From the NCBI RefSeq assembly GCF_900105055.1, contig NZ_FNTA01000003.1, positions 310,001 to 374,000 on the forward strand: a stretch of DNA of 64,000 nucleotides, read 5' to 3'. Position numbers and translations under genes: made by a program. Shown one piece after another: positions 58,844-64,000 of the stretch (position 1 is its first letter; the number at the start of each line of letters is the position of its first letter). Origin of the DNA: Amycolatopsis lurida (lineage in GTDB: Bacteria; Actinomycetota; Actinomycetes; Mycobacteriales; Pseudonocardiaceae). The notes under the pieces were generated by a model. The model saw nothing but the letters and a program-made list of their open reading frames with translations. It searched no databases and was not told the DNA's origin.

Positions 58844-59428
58844 TCAGTCCTCCAGGAGGCGGTAGCGCGCGGCGGGCGTTTCGCCGGTCGCGGAAAGGTT
58901 GGGCCTGGTGTGGCGCTCGATCAGGTAGGCGAATGTTTCGGCGGCCTGCTCCTGGTCCGCAGCGAAGCCCCCGGCGCGCTTCACCGCGCGGGTGATCGTG
59001 GCGTGATCAGGCTCGCCGGAGTCGGCCTCGCCGGCGTCGTCCCCGACGTGACGGCAGACGATGTGCCCGACTTCGTGCAGGACTATGTGCCGCCGGTGGC
59101 TGTGCGTGGTGTCTTCTCGGAAGAAGATGAAGTCAGTAGCGGCACCAGAAACCCAGACGCCGTAAGGCAAAGGCTCGCCTGTCCGGCGGGCCTCGGCCAC
59201 GATGTTCGGCGGGTAGGGCTGGATCTGGATGGGGCGGCGGCGCACTGTGGACAGACGGGCGGCGAGCTCGTCGGGCGTGGCGGTGGCGGGCAGGTCCAGA
59301 GCGGACACCAGCGCCCGGACGTCATCGAGCTGCGTGACCGGCGCGCTGCCGGTCACGACGCGTTGAGTCCGTCGCTGTCCCCGTCGTGTCCAGTTCAGCA
59401 GTACCCGCCCGATGGCGGGCAGGCTCAT
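58844..59428 (-). CDS. ImmA/IrrE family metallo-endopeptidase
   Basis: This is a 194-residue protease of the COG2856 family. The zinc site is HIVLHEVGHIVCRH (HExxH). Relatives cleave XRE-type repressors to induce mobile elements (ImmA of ICEBs1) or DNA-damage regulators (IrrE). The gene overlaps the upstream HTH gene by 4 bases (ATGA), so repressor and protease are made together. The HTH protein encoded next door is the predicted substrate or partner. Confidence 0.88.
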   Translation of the reverse strand: MSLPAIGRVLLNWTRRGQRRTQRVVTGSAPVTQLDDVRALVSALDLPATATPDELAARLSTVRRRPIQIQPYPPNIVAEARRTGEPLPYGVWVSGAATDFIFFREDTTHSHRRHIVLHEVGHIVCRHVGDDAGEADSGEPDHATITRAVKRAGGFAADQEQAAETFAYLIERHTRPNLSATGETPAARYRLLED

Positions 59429-59856
59429 GTGCCGTGTCCACCGTCCCGGGCTTCGAGTCCGCGCACGTGCTCGGTCAGCTCCTGGATCAGGCTTGCGCTG
59501 CGGTCCGATATGGCGAAGCTGCGCAGCATCGTCGTCGCCCCCGAGCCCACGCGCTGGCGCGGCATCTCAGGTTCGCCGGACAGCTTGCGCCGCCAGCCGT
59601 CGTAGACGTCGCGGTCGAGAAAAAACCCCGCTGGCACATCAAAGAACCTCGCCAGCCCCACGATGATGTTGGTGCGCGGGTGTGGCTGCTTCCCCGTTCG
59701 CATCTGCCACAGCGACGAGTACGACACGTCGACACCTGCCGCCGTTAGAGCGTCGGCAACGTCCCGGTCGCTGTGCGGTTTTCCGTCTTCCCTTCGTCGA
59801 TTCTCGTACAGGAAACTCAGGGCTTCCTGGATCGAGACGACCCCCTCAAGCGTCAT
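59425..59856 (-). CDS. XRE/HTH repressor-like protein
   Basis: This is a 143-residue DNA-binding protein from the ATG at 59856, with AAGAGG upstream. SDRDVADALTAAGVDVSYSS and LWQMRTGKQPHPRTNII form a Cro/C1-type helix-turn-helix. ARFFDVPAGFFLD is the usual end of such domains. The C-terminal ~40 residues are helical. One copy of a TGTTTA-N6-TAAACA-like site lies 14 bases before its start and a second in the divergent promoter. It is probably the element's repressor, paired with the ImmA/IrrE peptidase. Confidence 0.85.
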   Translation of the reverse strand: MTLEGVVSIQEALSFLYENRRREDGKPHSDRDVADALTAAGVDVSYSSLWQMRTGKQPHPRTNIIVGLARFFDVPAGFFLDRDVYDGWRRKLSGEPEMPRQRVGSGATTMLRSFAISDRSASLIQELTEHVRGLEARDGGHGT

Positions 59857-59869
59857 CGCATCCTCTTTT

Positions 59870-59887
59870 TGTTTACGGCTGTCAACA
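59870..59887 (-). promoter_or_regulatory. operator copy 1 for the HTH repressor
   Basis: The minus-strand site TGTTGACAGCCGTAAACA is preceded by AAAG on that strand. It differs from copy 2 at few positions and lies 14 bases upstream of the HTH gene start, where binding would block transcription. Confidence 0.6.
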
Positions 59888-59912
59888 CTTTCCAGCGATC
59901 TCGCGAATCGCG

Positions 59913-59943
59913 TTGACAAACTTGCACCTCACCCGGCTATGGT
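59913..59943 (+). promoter_or_regulatory. sigma70-type promoter for the replication-like block
   Basis: TTGACA (59913-59918) is a perfect -35 box and TATGGT (59938-59943) a fair -10, with a 19-base spacer (18 if CTATGG is used). It faces the plus-strand genes that begin at 60140. Confidence 0.55.
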
Positions 59944-59988
59944 CGGGTTACCGCGCTGCTTCGCCAGCACACACGCAAGACTCGAAAG

Positions 59989-60006
59989 TGTTTACGCCCA
60001 TAAACA
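59989..60006 (+). promoter_or_regulatory. operator copy 2 for the HTH repressor
   Basis: TGTTTACGCCCATAAACA is a perfect 6-bp inverted repeat with a 6-base centre, preceded by AAAG as in copy 1. It lies just downstream of the plus-strand promoter, so a bound repressor would block that transcript. Confidence 0.65.
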
Positions 60007-60139
60007 TTCTTTAGTTTTCCGGCGCTCGTTCCCCTACGAACGCCCGCCGGTACTCACACACCTTTTGTTGATCAAGCCGTGTCTTAGTTGATCGCAGGTG
60101 TCACGCCCTGCGTTAACGAGTTTGAGGGGACCGCTGTAC

Positions 60140-60475
60140 GTGAAGCACGACACACCCACTTGCACTAACGAGTACGCCGACCAGCCCACAAGGCCGGTCG
60201 ACGCCTTCGCTCACCTGATCGCCTCGCTGCGCCGGATCAAGCGCAAGCAGGCGAAACTGTCCCAGGAACGCAAAGAGCACGAGGCCGTGATCAAGGCCGC
60301 CTTGGTGGCGGCCGGAGCCGAAGTCGGCACGGTCAACGGCGTCCCGGTCGTGAGCTTCACCCACGCTCTGCGAATCGCGCTGGATCAGAACCTGCTCAAG
60401 GAGCGCTATCCGGAGATCGCAAAGGAGTGTGCCGACATTTCGGAGGTCGCCACGTTCCGCCTGCTCGGCGTATGA
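60140..60475 (+). CDS. phage-like small hypothetical protein
   Basis: This is a 111-residue protein from the GTG at 60140, which has GAGGGGA 9 bases upstream. The GTG at 60098 lacks a ribosome binding site. SLRRIKRKQAKLSQERKEHE is a basic helical stretch. GAEVGTVNGVPVVSFTHALR, then LLKERYPEIAKECADI and ATFRLL, resembles small phage proteins found beside recombination or replication genes. No catalytic motif is seen. It is the first gene of a block joined by ATGA overlaps. Confidence 0.65.
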   Translation: MKHDTPTCTNEYADQPTRPVDAFAHLIASLRRIKRKQAKLSQERKEHEAVIKAALVAAGAEVGTVNGVPVVSFTHALRIALDQNLLKERYPEIAKECADISEVATFRLLGV

Positions 60476-60906
60476 CAGTTCCGTTCGGCGACTTGGTCGC
60501 GCTGGCCAGGGCCATGGTTGCCCAGGCCCGCGCGACCAGCCCGGCCGGTGTGCCCGACGACGGCGAGACCGCCGCGACCGTGGCTGCCCTGCTCACGGCC
60601 GAACCGCGGAATGAGGCCCAGATCCTCGCGATCGTCACCGTCATCGTCCGCGACAGCCTGGCCGACCCGTTCCGCGAGACCACCGCGAACCGCTGGCGGT
60701 CGCTGCTGCCGAGCTGGGTGCAGCCGCAACTGATCGGCTCGACCGTAAACCGTCTTCGCGCCGCCGGGCTGCTGGTCCACACCGGCCGCTACGTGCGCTC
60801 GACCGACTCGACAGGCCGCAACGTCGGCAAACTCCAAGCCGTCTACGCCTTCGACTCCGAAGCCCTGCGCGACCACGAGCCACAGGCGCAGGCCACCGCG
60901 TCCTGA
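60472..60906 (+). CDS. hypothetical protein of replication-like block
   Basis: This is a 144-residue protein whose ATG at 60472 overlaps the previous stop (ATGA). The C-terminal half (LIGSTVNRLRAAGLLVHTGR) looks like a winged-helix wing region, so DNA binding is plausible. The N-terminal half (GDLVALARAMVAQARAT) is helical and unassigned. A hairpin follows 13 bases after the stop. Confidence 0.65.
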   Translation: MTVPFGDLVALARAMVAQARATSPAGVPDDGETAATVAALLTAEPRNEAQILAIVTVIVRDSLADPFRETTANRWRSLLPSWVQPQLIGSTVNRLRAAGLLVHTGRYVRSTDSTGRNVGKLQAVYAFDSEALRDHEPQAQATAS

Positions 60907-60918
60907 CCAACCCGCTTC

Positions 60919-60946
60919 ACACCGCCACGCGAACGCGTGGCGGTGT
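60919..60946 (+). terminator. 13-bp perfect hairpin between block genes
   Basis: ACACCGCCACGCG (60919-60931) pairs with CGCGTGGCGGTGT (60934-60946) with only AA between. It sits in the 78-base gap between otherwise tightly packed genes. It may attenuate transcription into the replication gene. Confidence 0.6.
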
Positions 60947-60984
60947 TCACCGTGCCCATTTTTGTCCTGTAGGGGGGTTTCTTC

Positions 60985-62235
60985 ATGGCGCGTGATCACG
61001 CACGCCTCGATCTGAACATCTGGGACAAGGACGACTTCCGCGCGCTCTCGCGCGAAGCGAAACTCTTGTATATCCAGCTTTTCTCACAGCGGAAGCTCTC
61101 TTACGCCGGGGTACTCGACCTGGCGGTGAAGCGCTGGAACCGGCCGCACGCAGACCTGGACCTGACGGAGATGCGCGCGGCGCTCTCCGAGCTGGACGCC
61201 GCCCGGTTCGTAGTGATCGACCAGGACACCGAAGAACTCCTCGTCAGGTCGTTCATCCGCAGCGACGAGCTGTACAAGCAGCCGAACATGCTGCGTGGCG
61301 CGCTGCGCGTCGCGTTCGACATTGAGTCCCCGATCCTGCGGGCCGCACTCGCCGCCGAACTGCGGCGTCTGCCCGCGCACGTGACCGGCCCAGCCCCGGC
61401 GATCGCGGCGAACGAACTGGAGGCCGGAGCGCCTGAGCTACCACCGGTCGTCAAGGCCGCCATGACGGTCCGCCCGTCCGGCCGACCCTCGCCGGCGGGC
61501 CGACCCCCACGCCAGGACGGAGCGTCCGAACCGGACTCCGGCGGGGCGATCACACCTGGCATCGACCAGCCCGCGCCCAGCTCACGGGGTTCAGCGAACC
61601 CTTCCGCGACCCCTTCGCTGAACCCTTCGGCGAAGGACCTGGGAGAAGGGAGTAGGGAGCGGGAGACTGGAGAACCTTCTTTCGCTTCTCGTAGTGAGAA
61701 AGCGGGGTTACCCGCGCGTGACGCGCACGACACCCGCGCCACGCGCGTACCAGCCGCCACGTCATCGGCGCAAGAGGACAGTCCCGGCGATTCCGCGGGC
61801 GCTGCCCCGCCGGGCTCGGTGCGTCGGCGTCGACGGGCCGAGGCTGAACGGCTGGTGGACTTCTACGGCTCGCCGGTGCCCGCGCCTGTCCGGGCGCAGC
61901 TCGTCGCGCAGGTCATCCCGTTGCTGCGCGAAGGCATCGGCAGCAACACCATCGGCGCGGGTCTGGCCGCGTGGTCGAGCAAGGCGCTACCGCCGACCTT
62001 CCTGCCGATGCTCGTCGGGGAGCGGATGCGTGCGGCCCGCATCGCGACCGATCCGAAAAAACGCGCTTGGGACGCGGAGATGGTGGACCGGTTCGAGAGC
62101 CTGCGCTCAGCCGCGATCGCCGAAGACGAACAACACGGGGTCGGCCTGCTCGTGCGGCAGGCGCAGCCGCAGCACGCGGACGCCGACCAGCTGACCGCGA
62201 TCCTCGACGCCGCACTCGACCAGGCGACCGCATGA
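60985..62235 (+). CDS. putative replication initiator-like protein of phage/ICE type
   Basis: This is a 416-residue protein. The N-terminal ~130 residues (LDLNIWDKDDFRALSREAKLL, SELDAARFVVIDQD, SFIRSDELYKQPNML) match winged-helix replication proteins of actinophages and integrative elements. A long Pro/Ser/Gly-rich linker (~170-300) follows. The C-terminal helical domain (GIGSNTIGAGLAAWSSKALP) resembles the second DnaD/primosome-like part of such proteins. No primase or helicase motif is seen. GGGGGG lies 7 bases upstream of the ATG, and its stop overlaps the next start (ATGA). Confidence 0.7.
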   Translation: MARDHARLDLNIWDKDDFRALSREAKLLYIQLFSQRKLSYAGVLDLAVKRWNRPHADLDLTEMRAALSELDAARFVVIDQDTEELLVRSFIRSDELYKQPNMLRGALRVAFDIESPILRAALAAELRRLPAHVTGPAPAIAANELEAGAPELPPVVKAAMTVRPSGRPSPAGRPPRQDGASEPDSGGAITPGIDQPAPSSRGSANPSATPSLNPSAKDLGEGSRERETGEPSFASRSEKAGLPARDAHDTRATRVPAATSSAQEDSPGDSAGAAPPGSVRRRRRAEAERLVDFYGSPVPAPVRAQLVAQVIPLLREGIGSNTIGAGLAAWSSKALPPTFLPMLVGERMRAARIATDPKKRAWDAEMVDRFESLRSAAIAEDEQHGVGLLVRQAQPQHADADQLTAILDAALDQATA

Positions 62236-62783
62236 GCACGCTGCACGCGGTGATGAACCGCAGCGACGTGCGCGGCCTGCTGATCCGGCACACCGGCGCA
62301 CACGCGTCAGAGGACGTCGTCTCGGCTTGGGAGTCCGGCCTCGCCGGCTACAGCCTCGCCGAGTGCCATCGCGCCTTCGTCGCACTCGGCCCGGCCGCGC
62401 GGCGGGCGACACCATCCGAGATCGCAGGTCGTTGCGACGCGGCCCGCGACCGCGACACGGGCGAACCCACGCCGGTTCAGTCCGCGGCTTCACCACGCGC
62501 GACCAGCCGCGACTACTACCGGCAAGCCGGGATGCTCGGAATCCGGGCGGTGTACGCGGCGATGGGCTGGAAACGCAACCCGGACCACGACCTCGCCCGC
62601 TCCGTGGCCTGCCCGTTCTGCAAGGCACGAGCCTGGGCGGTGTGCGGGCCGCTCTCGCGCAACCGAGCAGGCGTCCGGGAGATGCGCGACCCCGTGCACC
62701 GGATGCACCCCTCCCGCCTCCGCCGCGCCCAAACCGAACTCGAGCGCGCCAACGCCACACCCGAACAGGAGACCACCCGATGA
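62232..62783 (+). CDS. phage-like protein with zinc-finger C-terminus
   Basis: This is a 183-residue protein with an ATGA start overlap. The N-terminal half (DVVSAWESGLAGYSLAECHR, ATPSEIAGRC) resembles loader-type proteins that follow replication initiators in actinophages. The C-terminal half has ACPFCKARAWAVCGP...HRMHPSRLRRA. This C-x2-C-x6-C...H-x2-HPxR pattern matches small phage zinc-binding domains. Binding of DNA or of the neighbouring protein is plausible; no enzyme motif is present. Confidence 0.65.
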   Translation: MSTLHAVMNRSDVRGLLIRHTGAHASEDVVSAWESGLAGYSLAECHRAFVALGPAARRATPSEIAGRCDAARDRDTGEPTPVQSAASPRATSRDYYRQAGMLGIRAVYAAMGWKRNPDHDLARSVACPFCKARAWAVCGPLSRNRAGVREMRDPVHRMHPSRLRRAQTELERANATPEQETTR

Positions 62784-63487
62784 CCAGCACCCTCACCCCT
62801 CACACGGCCGAGGAACATCAAACCGACCCGCTGGCCGCTCGGCTGGCCTTCGACGCCGCGATCGATCAACTCATCCAGCCGAACATGCACACCCTGCTCC
62901 GCGACTCCGGAGCCGTGGAACGCGCTCTCGCACCGTGCCTAATCGACCAGCTGGTGACCGCGACCCAGCCGGGCACCGAACGCACAGGCGGCTCCGCGCG
63001 AGGATCACGGCCACCCGCCTCCCTGAACGCGCTCGCGCTGGTCGCCGAGATCAGCCAGACCCTCCGGGGAGCCCTGGCAGCTCTGGGACACGACCTCTTC
63101 GGAACCGGCGCGCGACCGTCCCTCACCGGACAGCTGAGGTTGTGGGCCTCGCACGCGGGGGCCTGGCAACTGGAGGACGTCGATTACCTCGCCTACGCGG
63201 CCCAGGAGGCAGAGCGGTGGGTGGCCGCTGGCCGATCGGTGCTCAATCCCGCCCCGGCCTACCGGCTGCGCGGGCACGCGTGCCCCACCTGCCGACACAC
63301 AACGGTTCTCGTGTGGTCTGACACCGAGCAGGAATGGCTGCGCCGCCCAGCGCTCTCTGTGGACACTGACCGCGTGGAAACGGTGTGCGCGGCCTGCGAT
63401 TCGCGGTGGGGCCTGGAACATTGGGCCCAGCTCGGTCAGGTGCTGGACAGCCAGCGGGCGGAAACCCTTGCCCTGGACTGTGAATAG
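62780..63487 (+). CDS. phage-like hypothetical protein with zinc ribbon
   Basis: This is a 235-residue protein starting at an ATGA overlap. The helical N-terminal part (LAFDAAIDQLIQPNMHTLLR, LNALALVAEISQTLRGALAA) leads to a C-terminal CPTCRH...VCAACDSRWG zinc-ribbon pair (CxxC...CxxC). Similar proteins occur at the end of replication blocks in Pseudonocardiales and actinophage elements; their role is undefined. A terminator hairpin follows 80 bases downstream. Confidence 0.65.
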   Translation: MTSTLTPHTAEEHQTDPLAARLAFDAAIDQLIQPNMHTLLRDSGAVERALAPCLIDQLVTATQPGTERTGGSARGSRPPASLNALALVAEISQTLRGALAALGHDLFGTGARPSLTGQLRLWASHAGAWQLEDVDYLAYAAQEAERWVAAGRSVLNPAPAYRLRGHACPTCRHTTVLVWSDTEQEWLRRPALSVDTDRVETVCAACDSRWGLEHWAQLGQVLDSQRAETLALDCE

Positions 63488-63566
63488 CCTTGACACGATG
63501 ATCACGAACCAGCGATACTGACAGGGCTTGGCGGAGCTATACCCACCAAGTAGTCAAGATTTCCTT

Positions 63567-63606
63567 GAAGGCCCCGCGCTCCCTCCCCCTCCGGCGCGGG
63601 GCCTTC
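63567..63606 (+). terminator. terminator after the replication-like block
   Basis: GAAGGCCCCGCGC (63567-63579) pairs with GCGCGGGGCCTTC (63594-63606) across a 14-base pyrimidine-rich loop. Confidence 0.8.
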
Positions 63607-63611
63607 GTCAT

Positions 63612-63689
63612 GTGCGGACAGCGGCCACCGGACGCTGGCCCCGGCACCCCTCACTGAGCAGGCCGCACGCGGTGAGCCGCTGTCCGCAC
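63612..63689. repeat. long palindrome, possible origin or transfer site
   Basis: GTGCGGACAGCGG (63612-63624) pairs with CCGCTGTCCGCAC (63677-63689). CACCG/CGGTG continues the dyad inward. It follows the replication-like genes in noncoding DNA, the usual place for an origin or nick site in small actinomycete elements. It could also be a second terminator. Confidence 0.45.
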
Positions 63690-63702
63690 ACCCCCAAATC
63701 TC

Positions 63703-63874
63703 CGGCCGTTCCCACCCTGGAGAGGCCCGCAGGCCCCGAAGAACCCCACAGGGACCGGACACCGACAGACCCCCGGATTTGGCTGGTGAGCATGGCTGCT
63801 TGCCCTCAATCCACCGGCCGTTTCAGGCCCTGAGAGGCCCGTAGAGCCCCGGAAAAGCCCCAGGGGGACCGGAC
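63703..63874. repeat. imperfect ~60-base direct repeats
   Basis: Bases 63703-63760 and 63814-63874 share CCGGCCGTT, GAGAGGCCCG, GCCCCG-GAA, CCCCA-AGGG and ACCGGAC in the same order, about 112 bases apart. They lie in the 443-base gene-free tract 63488-63930, which otherwise holds only hairpins. Confidence 0.5.
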
Positions 63875-63894
63875 AAAGTCCGGTCCCCCTGGGG
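63858..63894. terminator. 17-bp perfect hairpin
   Basis: Bases 63858-63874 and 63878-63894 are exact reverse complements with an AAA loop. It probably terminates the minus-strand gene that enters at the right edge, whose stop lies 37 bases away. Confidence 0.75.
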
Positions 63895-63930
63895 TGGCTG
63901 GTTGCCGTCGAGACGGCTACGGCTGCATGG

Positions 63931-64000
63931 TCACTTCTCCAGCTTCCGCAGTGCTTCCGCCGCAATGCTGGCCGACCGGCCGAACAAGGCTTGCTCGGCA
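63931..64000 (-). CDS. C-terminal end of an unidentified minus-strand gene
   Basis: From the right edge the minus strand reads AEQALFGRSASIAAEALRKL, then EK and a TGA stop at 63931-63933. The codon use is typical and a hairpin follows the stop, which supports a real gene. Only about 22 residues are visible, so no function can be assigned. Confidence 0.5.
   Translation of the reverse strand, partial: AEQALFGRSASIAAEALRKLEK

Noticed and set aside
1..64000. tRNA genes, rRNA genes and CRISPR arrays
   Set aside because: I looked for cloverleaf ends and regularly spaced identical repeats and saw none; a tRNAscan-SE or CRISPR search could not be run here.

Overview
The window is high-GC DNA with actinomycete gene content: RbpA, a Ppm/Lnt pair, an Rpf-like muralytic enzyme, ECF sigma factor and XRE families, and modular type I PKS genes. 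GTG starts, 4-bp ATGA/GTGA overlaps and long perfect intergenic hairpins also fit. It looks like a Pseudonocardiales chromosome, most like Amycolatopsis, but that genus call is inference. No rRNA, tRNA or CRISPR was seen.

Bases 1-15.5 kb are mostly core genome. They hold the end of a glycerophosphodiesterase gene, a secreted transglycosylase, an MFS carrier, thymidine kinase, and rbpA behind a textbook SigR-type promoter. Next come a dapA homologue divergent from a LysR gene, an SDR with an unusual ECF sigma factor, a DUF4406 protein, a DeoR regulator, an amidohydrolase-lnt-ppm operon, and a KamA-type radical SAM aminomutase. Bases 15.5-23.9 kb are one 2,773-residue SpvB/FG-GAP/RHS protein with a toxin-position C-terminus and no visible immunity gene. 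A Na+/H+ antiporter and the remains of a grpB-like gene follow.

Bases 26.6-50.9 kb are a compact, divergently transcribed modular PKS locus. On the plus strand lie a loading module plus modules 1-2 and a small PPOX-fold oxidoreductase. On the minus strand lie a P450, module 3, and module 4 with its thioesterase. The loading module has a KSQ (Cys to Gln) but its acyltransferase is a remnant lacking GHSxG, so how the starter is loaded is open. Reading the domains in order A-B-C predicts a short reduced pentaketide: a 7-hydroxy-2,8-dimethyl-3-oxo-8-enoate skeleton on an acetyl or propionyl starter. It could be released as an 8-membered lactone or hemiketal, or lost as CO2 to an ethyl ketone. The P450 and PPOX protein would be tailoring enzymes.

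Bases 51-57 kb are an accessory island that looks less GC-rich. It holds an APH-like kinase, an aldo/keto reductase, a JmjC/cupin oxygenase, two small coupled genes and a divergent XRE regulator. Directly upstream of the JmjC gene is a 52-codon GTG-start gene with a strong ribosome binding site. It encodes an Asp/Gly-rich peptide that could be the precursor of an undescribed RiPP-like system.

Bases 57-64 kb look like part of a mobile element, phage- or ICE-like, that continues past the right edge. A repressor/ImmA-IrrE/MAB_1171c/PAP2 operon diverges from a tightly coupled five-gene replication-like block. Two matching TGTTTA-N6-TAAACA operators flank the divergent promoters. A 440-base noncoding tract with palindromes and direct repeats ends the block.
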